Origin: Clostridia bacterium
Lineage (GTDB): Bacteria; Bacillota; Clostridia; Christensenellales; Aristaeellaceae
Direction of reading: 5' to 3'
NCBI GenBank assembly: GCA_017543905.1
Contig: JAFYFC010000040.1
Location: 1-64,000, forward strand
DNA: 64,000 nt
The position numbers and the translations under genes are program-made. Of this stretch, positions 17,312-27,032 are shown one piece after another (within the stretch, counting starts at the first letter, position 1; each line of letters starts with the position of its first letter). The notes beneath the pieces were generated by a model. The model did no database searches, was not told the DNA's origin, and worked only from the letters and a program-made list of their open reading frames with translations.

Positions 17312-18553
17312 CTATTCGATCTGGGTATCGAGCCTCAAAAGTTCAGTCAATTCATTTCCTTCAAGCGCGTATAAATACACGTATCCTATCGCCTCTGCCG
17401 ATATGAAGCCCTCGGCAGGGGCGCTTATATACTCATACACGGCGTCTGTCAAAAGGCTTCCATCCTTGTCCATAAGTCCGAAGCACAGGCTGCCTTCCTC
17501 TGAGTATACGGCATATCTGTATATCCCCGCAAGCAGAAGCTGCTCGACATAGAAATACGGCGCGCTTTTTACGCCAGTTTCGATATCGTACAGCCGCATT
17601 CCCTCGCCGTCTGCAATTATGACGCGCGCTTCTGATGCGGGCAAAACGAGCGTATCGGGCGCAAACTCCGCCGCGCACGCGCCCTCGCGCGTGAACAGGC
17701 GCGCGGCGTCTTTATCGTAAACGGCGTAATAATCGCCGGCCTCCGCGCCGTATGCGTCAGGGTATTCGCCCGTGAGCATCAGCGCGTTGTCCTCTCTCGC
17801 AAACGCGTACAGGCAATCGCCGTCACGCGCTAAAATGCAGCTTTCGCCTACGATCACGCTTTCGTATACGGGCTCGAGCAGCCAGTAGCCGAGGCGGTCG
17901 ATAACGCCCATGCCGTCGCTTGTGCCCGCAGGAGCGGCGGAATTGTTAAACGCGCCCGCGCAGACGTATTCGCTCAAAAGTCTCCAGTTGCCGTTTTCGT
18001 CGAGATAACCGTACAGCCCCGTGACAGAGGAGAGCGCCGGCGTGTTTCTCTCGTTAAACTCAAGCTGAGACGGGTACGCCACCGATACGCCCGCGGGCAG
18101 CGCTCTGCCGTCCGGCAGCAAAAGGTATATCGCGTCGGCTATGTCGTCGTAAATATTCGTTCGGAAGGCAAAAAAGCGGCTCGAGCTGACGGGGAGTATA
18201 TGCGTAAAATCCCAGCCCGTGAGCGCGTTCATTTCAAGGTCGAACAGCGCGCTGAGTCCTCCGCGGGAAACGACGAGCCGTCCGTACGCGTATGAAGCGC
18301 CTGTGTACTCGTCGTCTGACAGCGTTTTTCCGTCCGAATCGCAAATGATTATTCCGCCGTCCGGACGCACGCACGAAAACAGCCCGCTGTCTCCCAGCGG
18401 CGTGACCGCGCTGTATGCGTCGGCCTCAGTCAGCAGCGTTCCGTCCTCCGAGCATAAAAAGCCGGCGGAAGGCGTAGTCACTGCGACTGACGCCAGCGCA
18501 CACGCGTGCATGGTAAGGCATACGAGCGTCAGAAGCGCCAAGGCGGATTTCAT
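17312..18553 (-). CDS. Secreted WG-repeat-like beta-propeller protein, function unknown
   Basis: 413 residues with a signal peptide at about 1-22 (possible lipoprotein Cys18 is ambiguous). The body contains repeated units of roughly 40-45 residues with patterns such as GLYGYLDENGNW, GMGVIDRLGYWLLEPVYESV and CFGLMDKDGSLLTDAVYEYI. These resemble the WG/KWG repeats that fold as beta-propellers. No catalytic residues are identifiable. Its ATG overlaps the polC stop by 4 bases, so it is the last gene of the long frr-polC operon, an unusual position for a secreted protein. Confidence 0.75.
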   Translation of the reverse strand: MKSALALLTLVCLTMHACALASVAVTTPSAGFLCSEDGTLLTEADAYSAVTPLGDSGLFSCVRPDGGIIICDSDGKTLSDDEYTGASYAYGRLVVSRGGLSALFDLEMNALTGWDFTHILPVSSSRFFAFRTNIYDDIADAIYLLLPDGRALPAGVSVAYPSQLEFNERNTPALSSVTGLYGYLDENGNWRLLSEYVCAGAFNNSAAPAGTSDGMGVIDRLGYWLLEPVYESVIVGESCILARDGDCLYAFAREDNALMLTGEYPDAYGAEAGDYYAVYDKDAARLFTREGACAAEFAPDTLVLPASEARVIIADGEGMRLYDIETGVKSAPYFYVEQLLLAGIYRYAVYSEEGSLCFGLMDKDGSLLTDAVYEYISAPAEGFISAEAIGYVYLYALEGNELTELLRLDTQIE

Positions 18554-21500
18554 ACGTTTAAATCGAACAGGCTTACCTGACTGGAATCGGGCAGATCGTT
18601 CAGGCAGCCCGCGCTTGCGAGTATCTCGATAAGTCCCTTGCCCACCTTGCGGCGCAGCATGTCCTCACGCGAGATGAACGGACCGTCGTCACGTATCGAG
18701 ACGAGGTTCTGCGCAGCATTAAGGCCCAGGCCCGGCAGCGCGGAGAGCGGAGGCAGGATGTGCGTTTCGTCGCAGACGAGGAATTTGTCCGCGTCAGACT
18801 TATATAAATCCACCGGCAGCAGGCTTATCCCGCGCAGATTCATTTCGACCAGCGACTGCATGAGCGTGTATTTGCCGTCGTTTCGCTCGCGCTCGTCCTT
18901 TTCCATGGCGTCTATCGAATCCAGCATGTACCGCAGACGTTCCGCACCGCACACCATCGTGGATGCGTCGAAGCTCTCCTTATTGCGGTGCAGATAGCAG
19001 GCGTAATACGCCACCGGATAGAAAATCTTGAAATATGCGATCCTGAGCGCCATCGTGACATACGCCACGGCGTGCGCCTTCGGGAACATGTATTCGATTT
19101 TGCGGCACGCGCCTATGAACCACTCCGGCACGCTGCAGTCCTGCATCGCCTTGAGCATTTCGCTTTTAAGGTCTCCGCCCTTGCCTGCGGCGGCCTTGCC
19201 CTTGCGCACGAATTCCATTATGTCGAAAGCCATCTTCGGCTGCATTCCGTAGCCGATCAGCTGGTTCATAATGTCGTCGCGGGTACAGATAGCGTGTTTA
19301 AGGTCGGTAAGCCCCGCGCGGAGTATGTCCTGAATGTTGCCGACCCAGACCGCCGTGCCGTGCGAAAGCCCGGATATTCTTATAAGCTCCTCCATGGAGG
19401 TCGGATGCGTTTCGTTGAGCATGCCGCGTACGAACGGCGTGCCGAACTCCGGTATGCCCAGCGTGCCCGTGCTGACGCCGAGCTGCTCCGCCGTGATACC
19501 AAGCGCCTCCGGACTTGCAAACAACGATATGATCCTGTCGAAAACCGCGTGATCGTTAAGCGGAACATCCTGCGGCTTTACGCCGGTAAGCTCCTGCAGC
19601 GCTCTGAGCATCGTGGGATCGTCATGTCCGAGTATATCCAGCTTTACCAGCACGTCGTGCATCGAGCTGAAATCGAAATGCGTGGTCACCGTTTCGGAAT
19701 TCGTATCGTCCGCAGGGTGCTGTATCGCAGTAAACTCGTATATCTCGTAACCCTTGGGCAGCACAACCATGCCCGCCGGGTGCTGGCCCGTGGTACGCTT
19801 TACGCCCGTTATCCCGCGCGCGAGGCGCTCCTTCTCCGCCTGAGAGATATTGAGCCCGCGCTCCTCGGCGTATTTAAGCACGTAGCCGAACGCGGTCTTG
19901 TCCGCGACGCCGGAAATGGTGCCCGCACGGAACACGTTTTCCGCGCCGAACAGCTCTTTGACGTACGCGTGCGCGGTCGGCTGATAGTCGCCCGAAAAGT
20001 TAAGGTCGATATCGGGCACCTTATCGCCCTTGAAGCCCAAAAACACCTCAAAGGGTATGTTGAAGCCGTCCCTGTCCATGGTTTCCCCGCACACGGGACA
20101 TTTTTTATCCGGCAGGTCGAGCCCGCAGGTGTACTGCTTCGGCACGTCGAACTCGTAGTGCTTGCATTTGGGGCACACGTAATACGGCGGCAGCGCGTCG
20201 ACCTCGGTGATGCCCGCCATTTTGGCAGCGAACGAAGAGCCGACCGAGCCTCGCGAGCCCACGATATAGCCGTCCGAAAGCGATTTCTGCACGAGCTTGA
20301 CCGCTATCATATACAGGGTGGAGAAGCCGTAGCCGCAGATCGAGCCCAGCTCCTTGTCGAGCCGCGCGCGCACTATGTCCGGCAGCGGATGACCGAATAT
20401 GGATTCCGCCCGGTTTTCGCAGATTTCGCGCAAGTTTTTCTCAGCGTCCTCCCACAGGGGCTGGAAGGTATCGCCGCCGTCGGGCGCCTTCATGAACAGG
20501 TCTTTTATATGCTCGACTCTGTCCGCTATCTCGCCCGGCGCTTCTATCACGACGTAATGCGCGTCCTCCTTGCCCAGATACGAAAACTCCCTGAGCATTT
20601 CGTCGGTCGTTCTGAAATACAGCGGCGCCTGATTGTCCGCGTCGTCGAAGCCCTTGGCCGCCTGCAGTATGGCACGGTAAATGCTGTCGGACGGATTTTT
20701 GAAATGTACGTCTCCCGTCGCGCACACGGGCTTTCCAAGCCTGCGTCCGAGAGAAAGAATGCGCCTGTTTATTTCCTTGATCGCTTCGATGCTTTCGACA
20801 GTTCCGTCCCGTACCAGAAACTCGTTGTTGCCGAGCGGCTGGATTTCGAAATAATCGTAGAATTCGGCTATTTTTTCTATTTCAGCGTCTGTTTTTCCGT
20901 TCAGGAACGCGCGGTAAAGCTCCCCCGCCTCGCACGCGCTGCCCACTAAAACGTCAGTGCGGTAGTTGCTGATAAGCCCGCGCGGCATGCGCGGCGTTCG
21001 GTGGAAGTACTTAAGGTGCGCGTCGGATATCATATGATTCAGGTTTTTCATGCCCGTACGGGAGGTCGCAAGCAGGGTTATATGTCTGCTGTCGCCGCCC
21101 GCGTCGGTCGTGAAAAACCGATTAAGCTCGTCGAGCGTGTTTATCTGTCTCTCGGAGCGCATTTTTTCGAGCGTTTTCAGGAGCACCTCGCCCGTCGCGC
21201 GCGCGTCGTGCACCGCACGGTGCGCGTTTTTAAGCGATATGCCCAGCTCCTTGCAGATCTGCCCGAGCTTATGCGTTTTCATCGTGCGGTAATAGTTTCT
21301 GCACAGCGCGAGCGTATCAAGCACCGGATAATCGAACGGCAGACCCGCGTCCCGGTAAGCGCGTCTGAAAAATGCAGTATCAAACTGCGCGTTGTGAGCA
21401 ACCACGACCGCGCCTTCGCAGAACTCGGCGAATTCGTGTATCACGTCTGAAATCACGCGCTGCCCGCGCACCATCGTATCGTTTATGCCGGTAAGCTCCG

Positions 21501-22893
21501 TGACCTTTTCGGGTATGGGACGCTCCGGATCTATAAGCATCGAAAACTCACTGACCTCGGCGCCGTTTTCGATGCGGACCGCGCCGATTTCGATTATCTT
21601 GTCGGTAAATACGTTAAGACCCGTGGTTTCGACGTCCAGCACCACGTATGCGCAGGTATCGAGAATACGCGAATCCGCGCCCGATACGATCTCCGGCGAA
21701 TCCTCGATAAGATACGCCTCGCAGCCCGGAATAAGCTTTATGCCCGCTGCCTTCGCGGCGCCGAAGGCCTCCGGGAACGCCTGCACGACGCCGTGGTCGG
21801 TTATGGCGATCGCCTTATGTCCCCATGCCGCCGCCTGATTTATAAGTTCAGTCGGCGAGGTGCACGCGTCCATCGCGCTCATGTTGGTATGCAGATGCAA
21901 TTCGACACGTTTTTCGCGGGCGGTATCGCGTCTTTCCGGCTTAGAGGCGGGCATCATGTCGCTTATTATTATCTCGAAGCGGCGATCGTATTCGTCATAG
22001 CGGTATTCGCCCTGAAGCCTTAGCCATTTGCCTTCTTTTACGTACTGCCTGACGCCTTCGAGCTGCGCTTCGAACGGTATCGCGCGCCGTCCGCGCTTCG
22101 GGCGTATAAACGCTTTGCACGCAAGCGTGCCCGTGTAGTCCGTAACGGTCAGGGACAGTATCTTGCTGTCCTCTTTTTTCGTATCTCTTATTTCGAACGA
22201 GATGACCTCGCCCGTCACGCAGACCTTGCCCGCCTCCTCGGTTATCTCGCGCATATTTACCGGCGGCGTGCTGAACTCCTGACCGAGTATAGCCTGCGAC
22301 GGCACGTATTCGTCCTCCGCTTGCGCGGCCGTCTTTTCCGCGATCTCGCGCGCAAGCTCCTGCGCCTCCTCGGCGCGCTTTTCGCTGATGCGGCGGATAA
22401 GCTCTGCGTCGTCGCCGGTCTCCTGCAGCTTTACGCCGACGCGCAGATCGAATACGCTTTCCATATAAGTGCGTATCATCGCGTCGGCCTGTCTTGCGCG
22501 CAGGAAAGCGAGCGCTTCCTTTCCGTTTACGGAAACGGTAAGCACGTCCCGGTCGATGCTCCAGGTGCTTTCGTTCCATTCCAGAAACGGCATGCACGCG
22601 GGGCTTTCGCTGACCACGCGGCGGATTATAACGCTCTTAAACTCGTTTATGCGCTCGCGCGCCTGCTGCCTGAGGGCGGGGTAGCTTACCGTGACGACTG
22701 TATCCACGTCCGGAAAGCCTTTTTTTATAGCCTTTTCGATCAGCTTTTCCTCGCTGGGCTTAAGCAGCCGTTCGCTGTTCAGATTTATGGCGAGGTTTCC
22801 GGTGACTCTCGATACGCGCACGCGCCCAAGGCTCAGAAGATGTGCGGTTTCTGAGCTCATTCCCGTAAGCAGCTGTGTCCAAAGTTCACTCAT
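18550..22893 (-). CDS. polC: DNA polymerase III alpha subunit, PolC type
   Basis: 1447 residues, the Gram-positive replicative polymerase. An N-terminal region and OB domain (about 1-320) precede a PHP domain starting at RVELHLHTNMSAMD (about 330). This is split by the proofreading 3'-5' exonuclease (VLDVETTGL, about 415-580). A zinc-binding four-Cys segment (CPKCKHYEF and KKCPVCGETM) follows. The polymerase active site has the acidic pair in VPDIDLNFSGDYQ, and a helix-hairpin-helix region with a C-terminal tail ends in DSSQVSLFDLNV. All expected domains are present. The ATG overlaps ispG by 8 bases, and it lies in the conserved dxr-rseP-ispG-polC order. Confidence 0.97.
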   Translation of the reverse strand: MSELWTQLLTGMSSETAHLLSLGRVRVSRVTGNLAINLNSERLLKPSEEKLIEKAIKKGFPDVDTVVTVSYPALRQQARERINEFKSVIIRRVVSESPACMPFLEWNESTWSIDRDVLTVSVNGKEALAFLRARQADAMIRTYMESVFDLRVGVKLQETGDDAELIRRISEKRAEEAQELAREIAEKTAAQAEDEYVPSQAILGQEFSTPPVNMREITEEAGKVCVTGEVISFEIRDTKKEDSKILSLTVTDYTGTLACKAFIRPKRGRRAIPFEAQLEGVRQYVKEGKWLRLQGEYRYDEYDRRFEIIISDMMPASKPERRDTAREKRVELHLHTNMSAMDACTSPTELINQAAAWGHKAIAITDHGVVQAFPEAFGAAKAAGIKLIPGCEAYLIEDSPEIVSGADSRILDTCAYVVLDVETTGLNVFTDKIIEIGAVRIENGAEVSEFSMLIDPERPIPEKVTELTGINDTMVRGQRVISDVIHEFAEFCEGAVVVAHNAQFDTAFFRRAYRDAGLPFDYPVLDTLALCRNYYRTMKTHKLGQICKELGISLKNAHRAVHDARATGEVLLKTLEKMRSERQINTLDELNRFFTTDAGGDSRHITLLATSRTGMKNLNHMISDAHLKYFHRTPRMPRGLISNYRTDVLVGSACEAGELYRAFLNGKTDAEIEKIAEFYDYFEIQPLGNNEFLVRDGTVESIEAIKEINRRILSLGRRLGKPVCATGDVHFKNPSDSIYRAILQAAKGFDDADNQAPLYFRTTDEMLREFSYLGKEDAHYVVIEAPGEIADRVEHIKDLFMKAPDGGDTFQPLWEDAEKNLREICENRAESIFGHPLPDIVRARLDKELGSICGYGFSTLYMIAVKLVQKSLSDGYIVGSRGSVGSSFAAKMAGITEVDALPPYYVCPKCKHYEFDVPKQYTCGLDLPDKKCPVCGETMDRDGFNIPFEVFLGFKGDKVPDIDLNFSGDYQPTAHAYVKELFGAENVFRAGTISGVADKTAFGYVLKYAEERGLNISQAEKERLARGITGVKRTTGQHPAGMVVLPKGYEIYEFTAIQHPADDTNSETVTTHFDFSSMHDVLVKLDILGHDDPTMLRALQELTGVKPQDVPLNDHAVFDRIISLFASPEALGITAEQLGVSTGTLGIPEFGTPFVRGMLNETHPTSMEELIRISGLSHGTAVWVGNIQDILRAGLTDLKHAICTRDDIMNQLIGYGMQPKMAFDIMEFVRKGKAAAGKGGDLKSEMLKAMQDCSVPEWFIGACRKIEYMFPKAHAVAYVTMALRIAYFKIFYPVAYYACYLHRNKESFDASTMVCGAERLRYMLDSIDAMEKDERERNDGKYTLMQSLVEMNLRGISLLPVDLYKSDADKFLVCDETHILPPLSALPGLGLNAAQNLVSIRDDGPFISREDMLRRKVGKGLIEILASAGCLNDLPDSSQVSLFDLNV

Positions 22894-23938
22894 GCGTATC
22901 TCCGGTATATTCGTTTATCGCGTCTATAAGCGCCGCGGCGATGTCGCCCTTTACGGGTCTGGGCGGCATGTTCTTTACGAACAGCACGCCGCCGTCGCGA
23001 CCGCCCGCCACGCCTATGTCCGCTTCCTTCGCTTCGCCCGGTCCGTTTACCACGCAGCCCATTACCGCTACCGTCAGCGGCCGCTTTATGTGCCTGACGG
23101 CGGACCTGACCTTTTCCACGATCTCGCCTACAGGTATGCAGGTGCGCCCGCAGGTGGGGCAGCTTATGAAATTCACGCAGTCGCGCCTAAGCTCCACTGC
23201 TCTAAGTATCTCAAGCGCCGCGTATACCTCGTTTACCGGGTCTCCGGTCAGAGATACGCGCAGGGTATCCCCTATCCCGTCCAGAAGCAGCGCGCCTATG
23301 CCTATCGCGCTTTTTATAGTTCCCATGCCCGGCGTGCCCGCCTCGGTCACTCCGATATGCAGAGGGTATCCGCACATTTGTGACGCAAGACGCGCCGCCT
23401 TTACGGTGTCCGGTACGTTTGAGGCCTTCATGGACAGCACGATGTCCTCAAAGCCGCAGTTTTCAAGCAGCCTCGCGTGCCCGAGCGCGCTTTCCACGAG
23501 CGCCTCGGGAGTAGGCGAGCCGTATTTCGCAAGTATGTCCTTTTCGACCGAGCCGCTGTTCACGCCTATGCGCACGGGCGCCTTATGCATCTTAAGGCAC
23601 GCGGCAAGCTCACGCACGTGCGCCTCTCCGCCTATGTTGCCCGGGTTTATGCGAACCTTGGCTATGCCGTTTTCAAGCGCGCGTATCGCAAGTGTATGGT
23701 TAAAGTGTATGTCCGCGACCAGCGGCACGGGGCTGTTGTCCGCAAGGTATCTGACGTTATGCGCGCATATATCGTCGTATACGCTCACGCGTACGATCTC
23801 GCAGCCCGCTGCGGCAAGCGCTTTTATCTGAGAAAGCGTCGCTTCCCTGTCTCGGGTGTCGGTGTTGGTCATCGACGGTATCGTAACGGGCGCGCCACCG
23901 CCTATCGCGACGCTTCCCGCGTAAACCTTTCTTGTCAC
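22886..23938 (-). CDS. ispG: 4-hydroxy-3-methylbut-2-enyl diphosphate synthase (flavodoxin/ferredoxin)
   Basis: 350 residues. It catalyses the penultimate step of the MEP isoprenoid pathway using a [4Fe-4S] cluster. Cluster ligands are visible in FISCPTCGRTC (about 269-279), and VMGCVVNGPGEAKEADIGVAGG is the family signature near the C-terminus. The N-terminal TIM barrel begins RKVYAGSVAIGGGAPVTIPSMTNTDTRD. The start overlaps the PHP gene stop by 4 bases. With dxr and uppS in the same operon, it places isoprenoid precursor supply next to undecaprenyl chain synthesis. Confidence 0.97.
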   Translation of the reverse strand: MTRKVYAGSVAIGGGAPVTIPSMTNTDTRDREATLSQIKALAAAGCEIVRVSVYDDICAHNVRYLADNSPVPLVADIHFNHTLAIRALENGIAKVRINPGNIGGEAHVRELAACLKMHKAPVRIGVNSGSVEKDILAKYGSPTPEALVESALGHARLLENCGFEDIVLSMKASNVPDTVKAARLASQMCGYPLHIGVTEAGTPGMGTIKSAIGIGALLLDGIGDTLRVSLTGDPVNEVYAALEILRAVELRRDCVNFISCPTCGRTCIPVGEIVEKVRSAVRHIKRPLTVAVMGCVVNGPGEAKEADIGVAGGRDGGVLFVKNMPPRPVKGDIAAALIDAINEYTGDTHE

Positions 23939-24720
23939 AGGAGCGTATGTCCTCCCTTCAGGATAAACGACGCGTCGTGCAGCCTGAGCGCGTATCTGTC
24001 CGCCAGTTCAAGCGCGATTGCGTAGGACGTATCGTCGCACACGTCCGCCGCGGCGTGCGCGTCGCAGCCCACCACCACGTCGTTGCCCGTCTCGCCGGCA
24101 ATTCTCCAGAATTCTTCGTTTGGGTAAAACCTGTGCGTGCGAATGCCCAGCAGGTTTATTTCAAGCGGTACGCCTTGCTTTTTCGCGTTTTCGCACAGTC
24201 TTCGCATTTCACGCCTGTATGCGTCCGGATTTCCGGTAAAATGGATGACGTCCGGATGCGCCACGCACGCAAACAAGCCCGTGGCGAGCCCTTCGCTGCA
24301 CTGATCCACGAACAGCTTTAGCGTATCCTCGTCCTGTGTTTCGCGCGTGCTCGGCGCGCCGTCGTATTCGTTTTTAATGAAATGCTGACCCATTATTAGA
24401 TACTCGGCAGGATAGGGGCGTATCAGCTTTTCGAATTCGCCAAAATGCTTCGGGTAGTATTCCGCCTCAAAGCCGATATGAATATCTATCCTGCCGGCAT
24501 ATTCGTCTCTGAGCGCGCCCAGGGTGTCGAAATAGTCCTGTACCTGCTCTCTTTTCATCCTGAAGCCGGAATAGTAATCTCCCTCGAACACGTACGGCGC
24601 GTGATCCGAAAAGCCCAGCACCTGCATGCCCGCGCGCACGGCGTTTTCGATATACTCGACCTCTGTGCCGTCCGCGTGATTGCAGCGGTACGTATGTGTA
24701 TGCATGGATTCTGTAAGCAT
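23935..24720 (-). CDS. PHP-domain histidinol-phosphatase-like protein
   Basis: 261 residues from the ATG at 24720, eight bases after the rseP stop, behind AGAGGG. A much longer in-frame reading into rseP is spurious. PHP metal ligands are visible: MHTHTYRCNHADG (about 6-18), LGFSDHAPY (about 35-43), HIGFEAEYY (about 82-90), HPDVIHF (about 154-160) and VVVGCDAHAA (about 222-231). The layout matches HisK-type histidinol phosphatases, but no other his gene is nearby. It could instead act on another phosphoester such as a nucleotide. It is an insertion between rseP and ispG relative to the common gene order. Confidence 0.85.
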   Translation of the reverse strand: MLTESMHTHTYRCNHADGTEVEYIENAVRAGMQVLGFSDHAPYVFEGDYYSGFRMKREQVQDYFDTLGALRDEYAGRIDIHIGFEAEYYPKHFGEFEKLIRPYPAEYLIMGQHFIKNEYDGAPSTRETQDEDTLKLFVDQCSEGLATGLFACVAHPDVIHFTGNPDAYRREMRRLCENAKKQGVPLEINLLGIRTHRFYPNEEFWRIAGETGNDVVVGCDAHAAADVCDDTSYAIALELADRYALRLHDASFILKGGHTLL

Positions 24721-24728
24721 ATTTCCCT

Positions 24729-25874
24729 CTACCTGACCAGCGATTTTATATCCGAATACGTGATTATCAGCATCAGTATGAGCAGCGCCGCGAGCCCTGC
24801 CGCGTTTATGTAGCCCTCGACCCTGCGGTTCAGATGCTTGCCCGTTATCCACTCTATCAGCAGCATCACCATCCTGCCGCCGTCCAGTGCCGGGAAGGGC
24901 AGGCTGTTCATTATGCCGAGGCTCAGCGATATCGCCATTATATAGAACACTATCACCTGCAGCCCCATGCCGAACGTTTCGGAAAAGCCCCATCTCATGT
25001 CGTCTGAGACCGTAGATACCACGCCGACCACGCCGCTGACCGTGCCCTGCTGAATCCTGCCGCCCGTGAGCAGCGTCCTTATCAGCCCGATCAGTACGTT
25101 CACAGTCGTCTTTGCGGTATTCCACATAAACGTGATCGCCTCCGGAACGGCCGTTATCACGTTGCAGTCGTACTCCTCGTAATACGTGGGCATGTTTATG
25201 CCCATAAGCACCTGACCGCTTGACGCGTCGCGCACGGGGTACACGGCAAGCTCGAGCGTCTCGTACCCGTCCTGCTCGTTTCCGCGCTTTATGCCGACGT
25301 TCACGCCCGCGCCTTCAGGCAGCGCGGCAAGATACTCCTTAAGCTTTGCGGCGCCCTCGCCGTTATAGCTTATCTCCTCGCCGTCTATGCTGAGTATTAC
25401 GTCGCCCGGCTTAAGGCCTGCTTCCTCCGCCGGCATGCCTTCGATGAGCGCCGAAACCTCCGGCTTCACCTCGGTTTTGTAGGTGTTCGGTATCACTCCG
25501 GTCGAAATGAGTATGACCGCGATCACGAACGCCGTGAAGAAATTCATAAACGGGCCCGCGCCTACGGTTATGATGCGCTTCCAGGGCGGCATATTGTTCA
25601 TGGCGCGGGGATTGTCGCTGTTGTCGTCCTCGCCCACAAACGCGCAGAAGCCGCCGACGGGTATGGCGCGCAGCGAGTATTTTATAGTTTCGGTCTCGTT
25701 CGTACCCTTGATCTTTACCTGTTTTTCTTTTTTGTATATGGCCGGGCCCATGCCAATCGCGAACTCCGTTATCGCGATGCCGAGCCTGCGTCCCGCGAAA
25801 TAATGCCCGAACTCGTGACTTGTGATGATCACGCAGAGCATAAGTATCGCAAGTATTATATATAACGCCGTCAC
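24729..25874 (-). CDS. rseP: Site-2 intramembrane zinc metalloprotease RseP (M50)
   Basis: 381 residues. The zinc motif HEFGH lies at about 20-24 in the first membrane segment. A PDZ domain sits at about 125-215 (GMPAEEAGLKPGDVILSIDG), and the second catalytic motif is in FPALDGGRMVMLL (about 322-334). Four hydrophobic segments fit the fold. RseP-type proteases cut membrane-spanning regulators such as anti-sigma factors and leftover signal peptides. Six bases separate it from dxr. All catalytic residues appear intact. Confidence 0.96.
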   Translation of the reverse strand: MTALYIILAILMLCVIITSHEFGHYFAGRRLGIAITEFAIGMGPAIYKKEKQVKIKGTNETETIKYSLRAIPVGGFCAFVGEDDNSDNPRAMNNMPPWKRIITVGAGPFMNFFTAFVIAVILISTGVIPNTYKTEVKPEVSALIEGMPAEEAGLKPGDVILSIDGEEISYNGEGAAKLKEYLAALPEGAGVNVGIKRGNEQDGYETLELAVYPVRDASSGQVLMGINMPTYYEEYDCNVITAVPEAITFMWNTAKTTVNVLIGLIRTLLTGGRIQQGTVSGVVGVVSTVSDDMRWGFSETFGMGLQVIVFYIMAISLSLGIMNSLPFPALDGGRMVMLLIEWITGKHLNRRVEGYINAAGLAALLILMLIITYSDIKSLVR

Positions 25875-25880
25875 TTGATT

Positions 25881-27032
25881 TCAGTTCCTCCGCTCAAGCG
25901 CCGTCAGCCTCTGCTCCGCGAGCCGTCTCGCGTAAGCGTCCGCCTCGAACACGCCGTCTATGTCGTGTATAGCTTTTACCTCGCAGGTATCCAGCGCATA
26001 TCTTACCGTATCCGCTATAGCGCCGAATTTTATGCGCCCGTCCAGAAACGCGCGCACGGCCGCTTCGTTGGCGCCGTTCAGTATGACCGGCGCGCTCCCG
26101 CCTGCTTTGAACGCCTCCCGCGCGTAGGACAGGCAGGGAAACCTGTCCGTATCCGGCGCGGCGAAAGTAAGACCGGACAGGCGCTCGAAATCCAGACGTT
26201 CTCCGCCGCAGCTGATCCTGTGCGGATGAGCCATGGCGTAGCTGATCGGGCCTCTCATGTCAGGTTTGCCCAGCTGCGCCAGCACCGCGCCGTCTTCGAA
26301 TTCCACCATCGAATGGATCACGCTCTGCGGATGGATCACCACATCCACCTTTTCGGGCGGCATGCCGAACAGCCAGCACGCCTCTATCACCTCGAGCCCC
26401 TTGTTCATAAGCGTGGCGCAGTCCACGGTTATCTTGCTGCCCATGCGCCATGTGGGGTGACTTAACACGTCCGCGACGCTTGCGTTCTGTATCTCCGCTT
26501 TGGACTTTTCCCTGAGCGCACCGCCGGAGCAGGTGAGTATCAGTCTGCGCGGTTTGTTGCTTTCAGATGCCTTCAGGCACTGGAATATCGCGGAATGCTC
26601 GCTGTCCACCGGCAAAAGCTCGCGCCCCAGCCGCGCGGCCTTGTCCAGTACCATTCCCCCACCGGTGACCAGAGCTTCTTTGTTTGCAAGCAGCACGCGC
26701 TCGCAGCTGTCCAGTGCCGTCAATACCGCGCCGAGTCCGGCTATGCCGACTATCGCGCACAGCGCGTCGTCCGCGCCGCAGGCGATAAGCATATCCTCGG
26801 CGCCGTGAGGGCCGAAAAACCATTGTATATGCTTAAGATCGGACGGCACCTCGCATTCGTCCACCAACGAGCAGCACGCGGGATTAAACTCGCGCGCGAG
26901 CCTGAACAGCCCCTCCGCGTCCGAATGCGCACAAAGTGCGCACGCGGAAAACATGTCCGGGTGGCGTCTGATTATATCGAGCGTCTGTGTGCCGATCGAG
27001 CCTGTCGCGCCGAGTATCGCAAGACGTCTCAT
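25881..27032 (-). CDS. dxr: 1-deoxy-D-xylulose 5-phosphate reductoisomerase
   Basis: 383 residues, NADPH-dependent second step of the MEP pathway. The start at 27032 gives the typical MRRLAILGATGSIGTQTLDII Rossmann motif; a longer in-frame start lies inside uppS. The ANKEALVTGG motif (about 120-129), the metal-binding DSEHSA (about 146-151), and the GGALREKSKAEI and HPTWRMGSKITVDCATLMNKGLE signatures are all present. The start overlaps the uppS stop as ATGA. cdsA, normally between uppS and dxr, is missing, and the overlap leaves no room for it. Confidence 0.97.
   Translation of the reverse strand: MRRLAILGATGSIGTQTLDIIRRHPDMFSACALCAHSDAEGLFRLAREFNPACCSLVDECEVPSDLKHIQWFFGPHGAEDMLIACGADDALCAIVGIAGLGAVLTALDSCERVLLANKEALVTGGGMVLDKAARLGRELLPVDSEHSAIFQCLKASESNKPRRLILTCSGGALREKSKAEIQNASVADVLSHPTWRMGSKITVDCATLMNKGLEVIEACWLFGMPPEKVDVVIHPQSVIHSMVEFEDGAVLAQLGKPDMRGPISYAMAHPHRISCGGERLDFERLSGLTFAAPDTDRFPCLSYAREAFKAGGSAPVILNGANEAAVRAFLDGRIKFGAIADTVRYALDTCEVKAIHDIDGVFEADAYARRLAEQRLTALERRN

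Noticed and set aside
18988..20949. 653-codon open frame on the plus strand inside polC
   Set aside because: Antisense shadow of a G+C-biased gene; no ribosome site, no recognisable domain, and polC is full-length opposite it.
24721..25125. Long N-terminal extension of the PHP phosphatase
   Set aside because: It is a wrong-frame reading of rseP with no similarity to anything.
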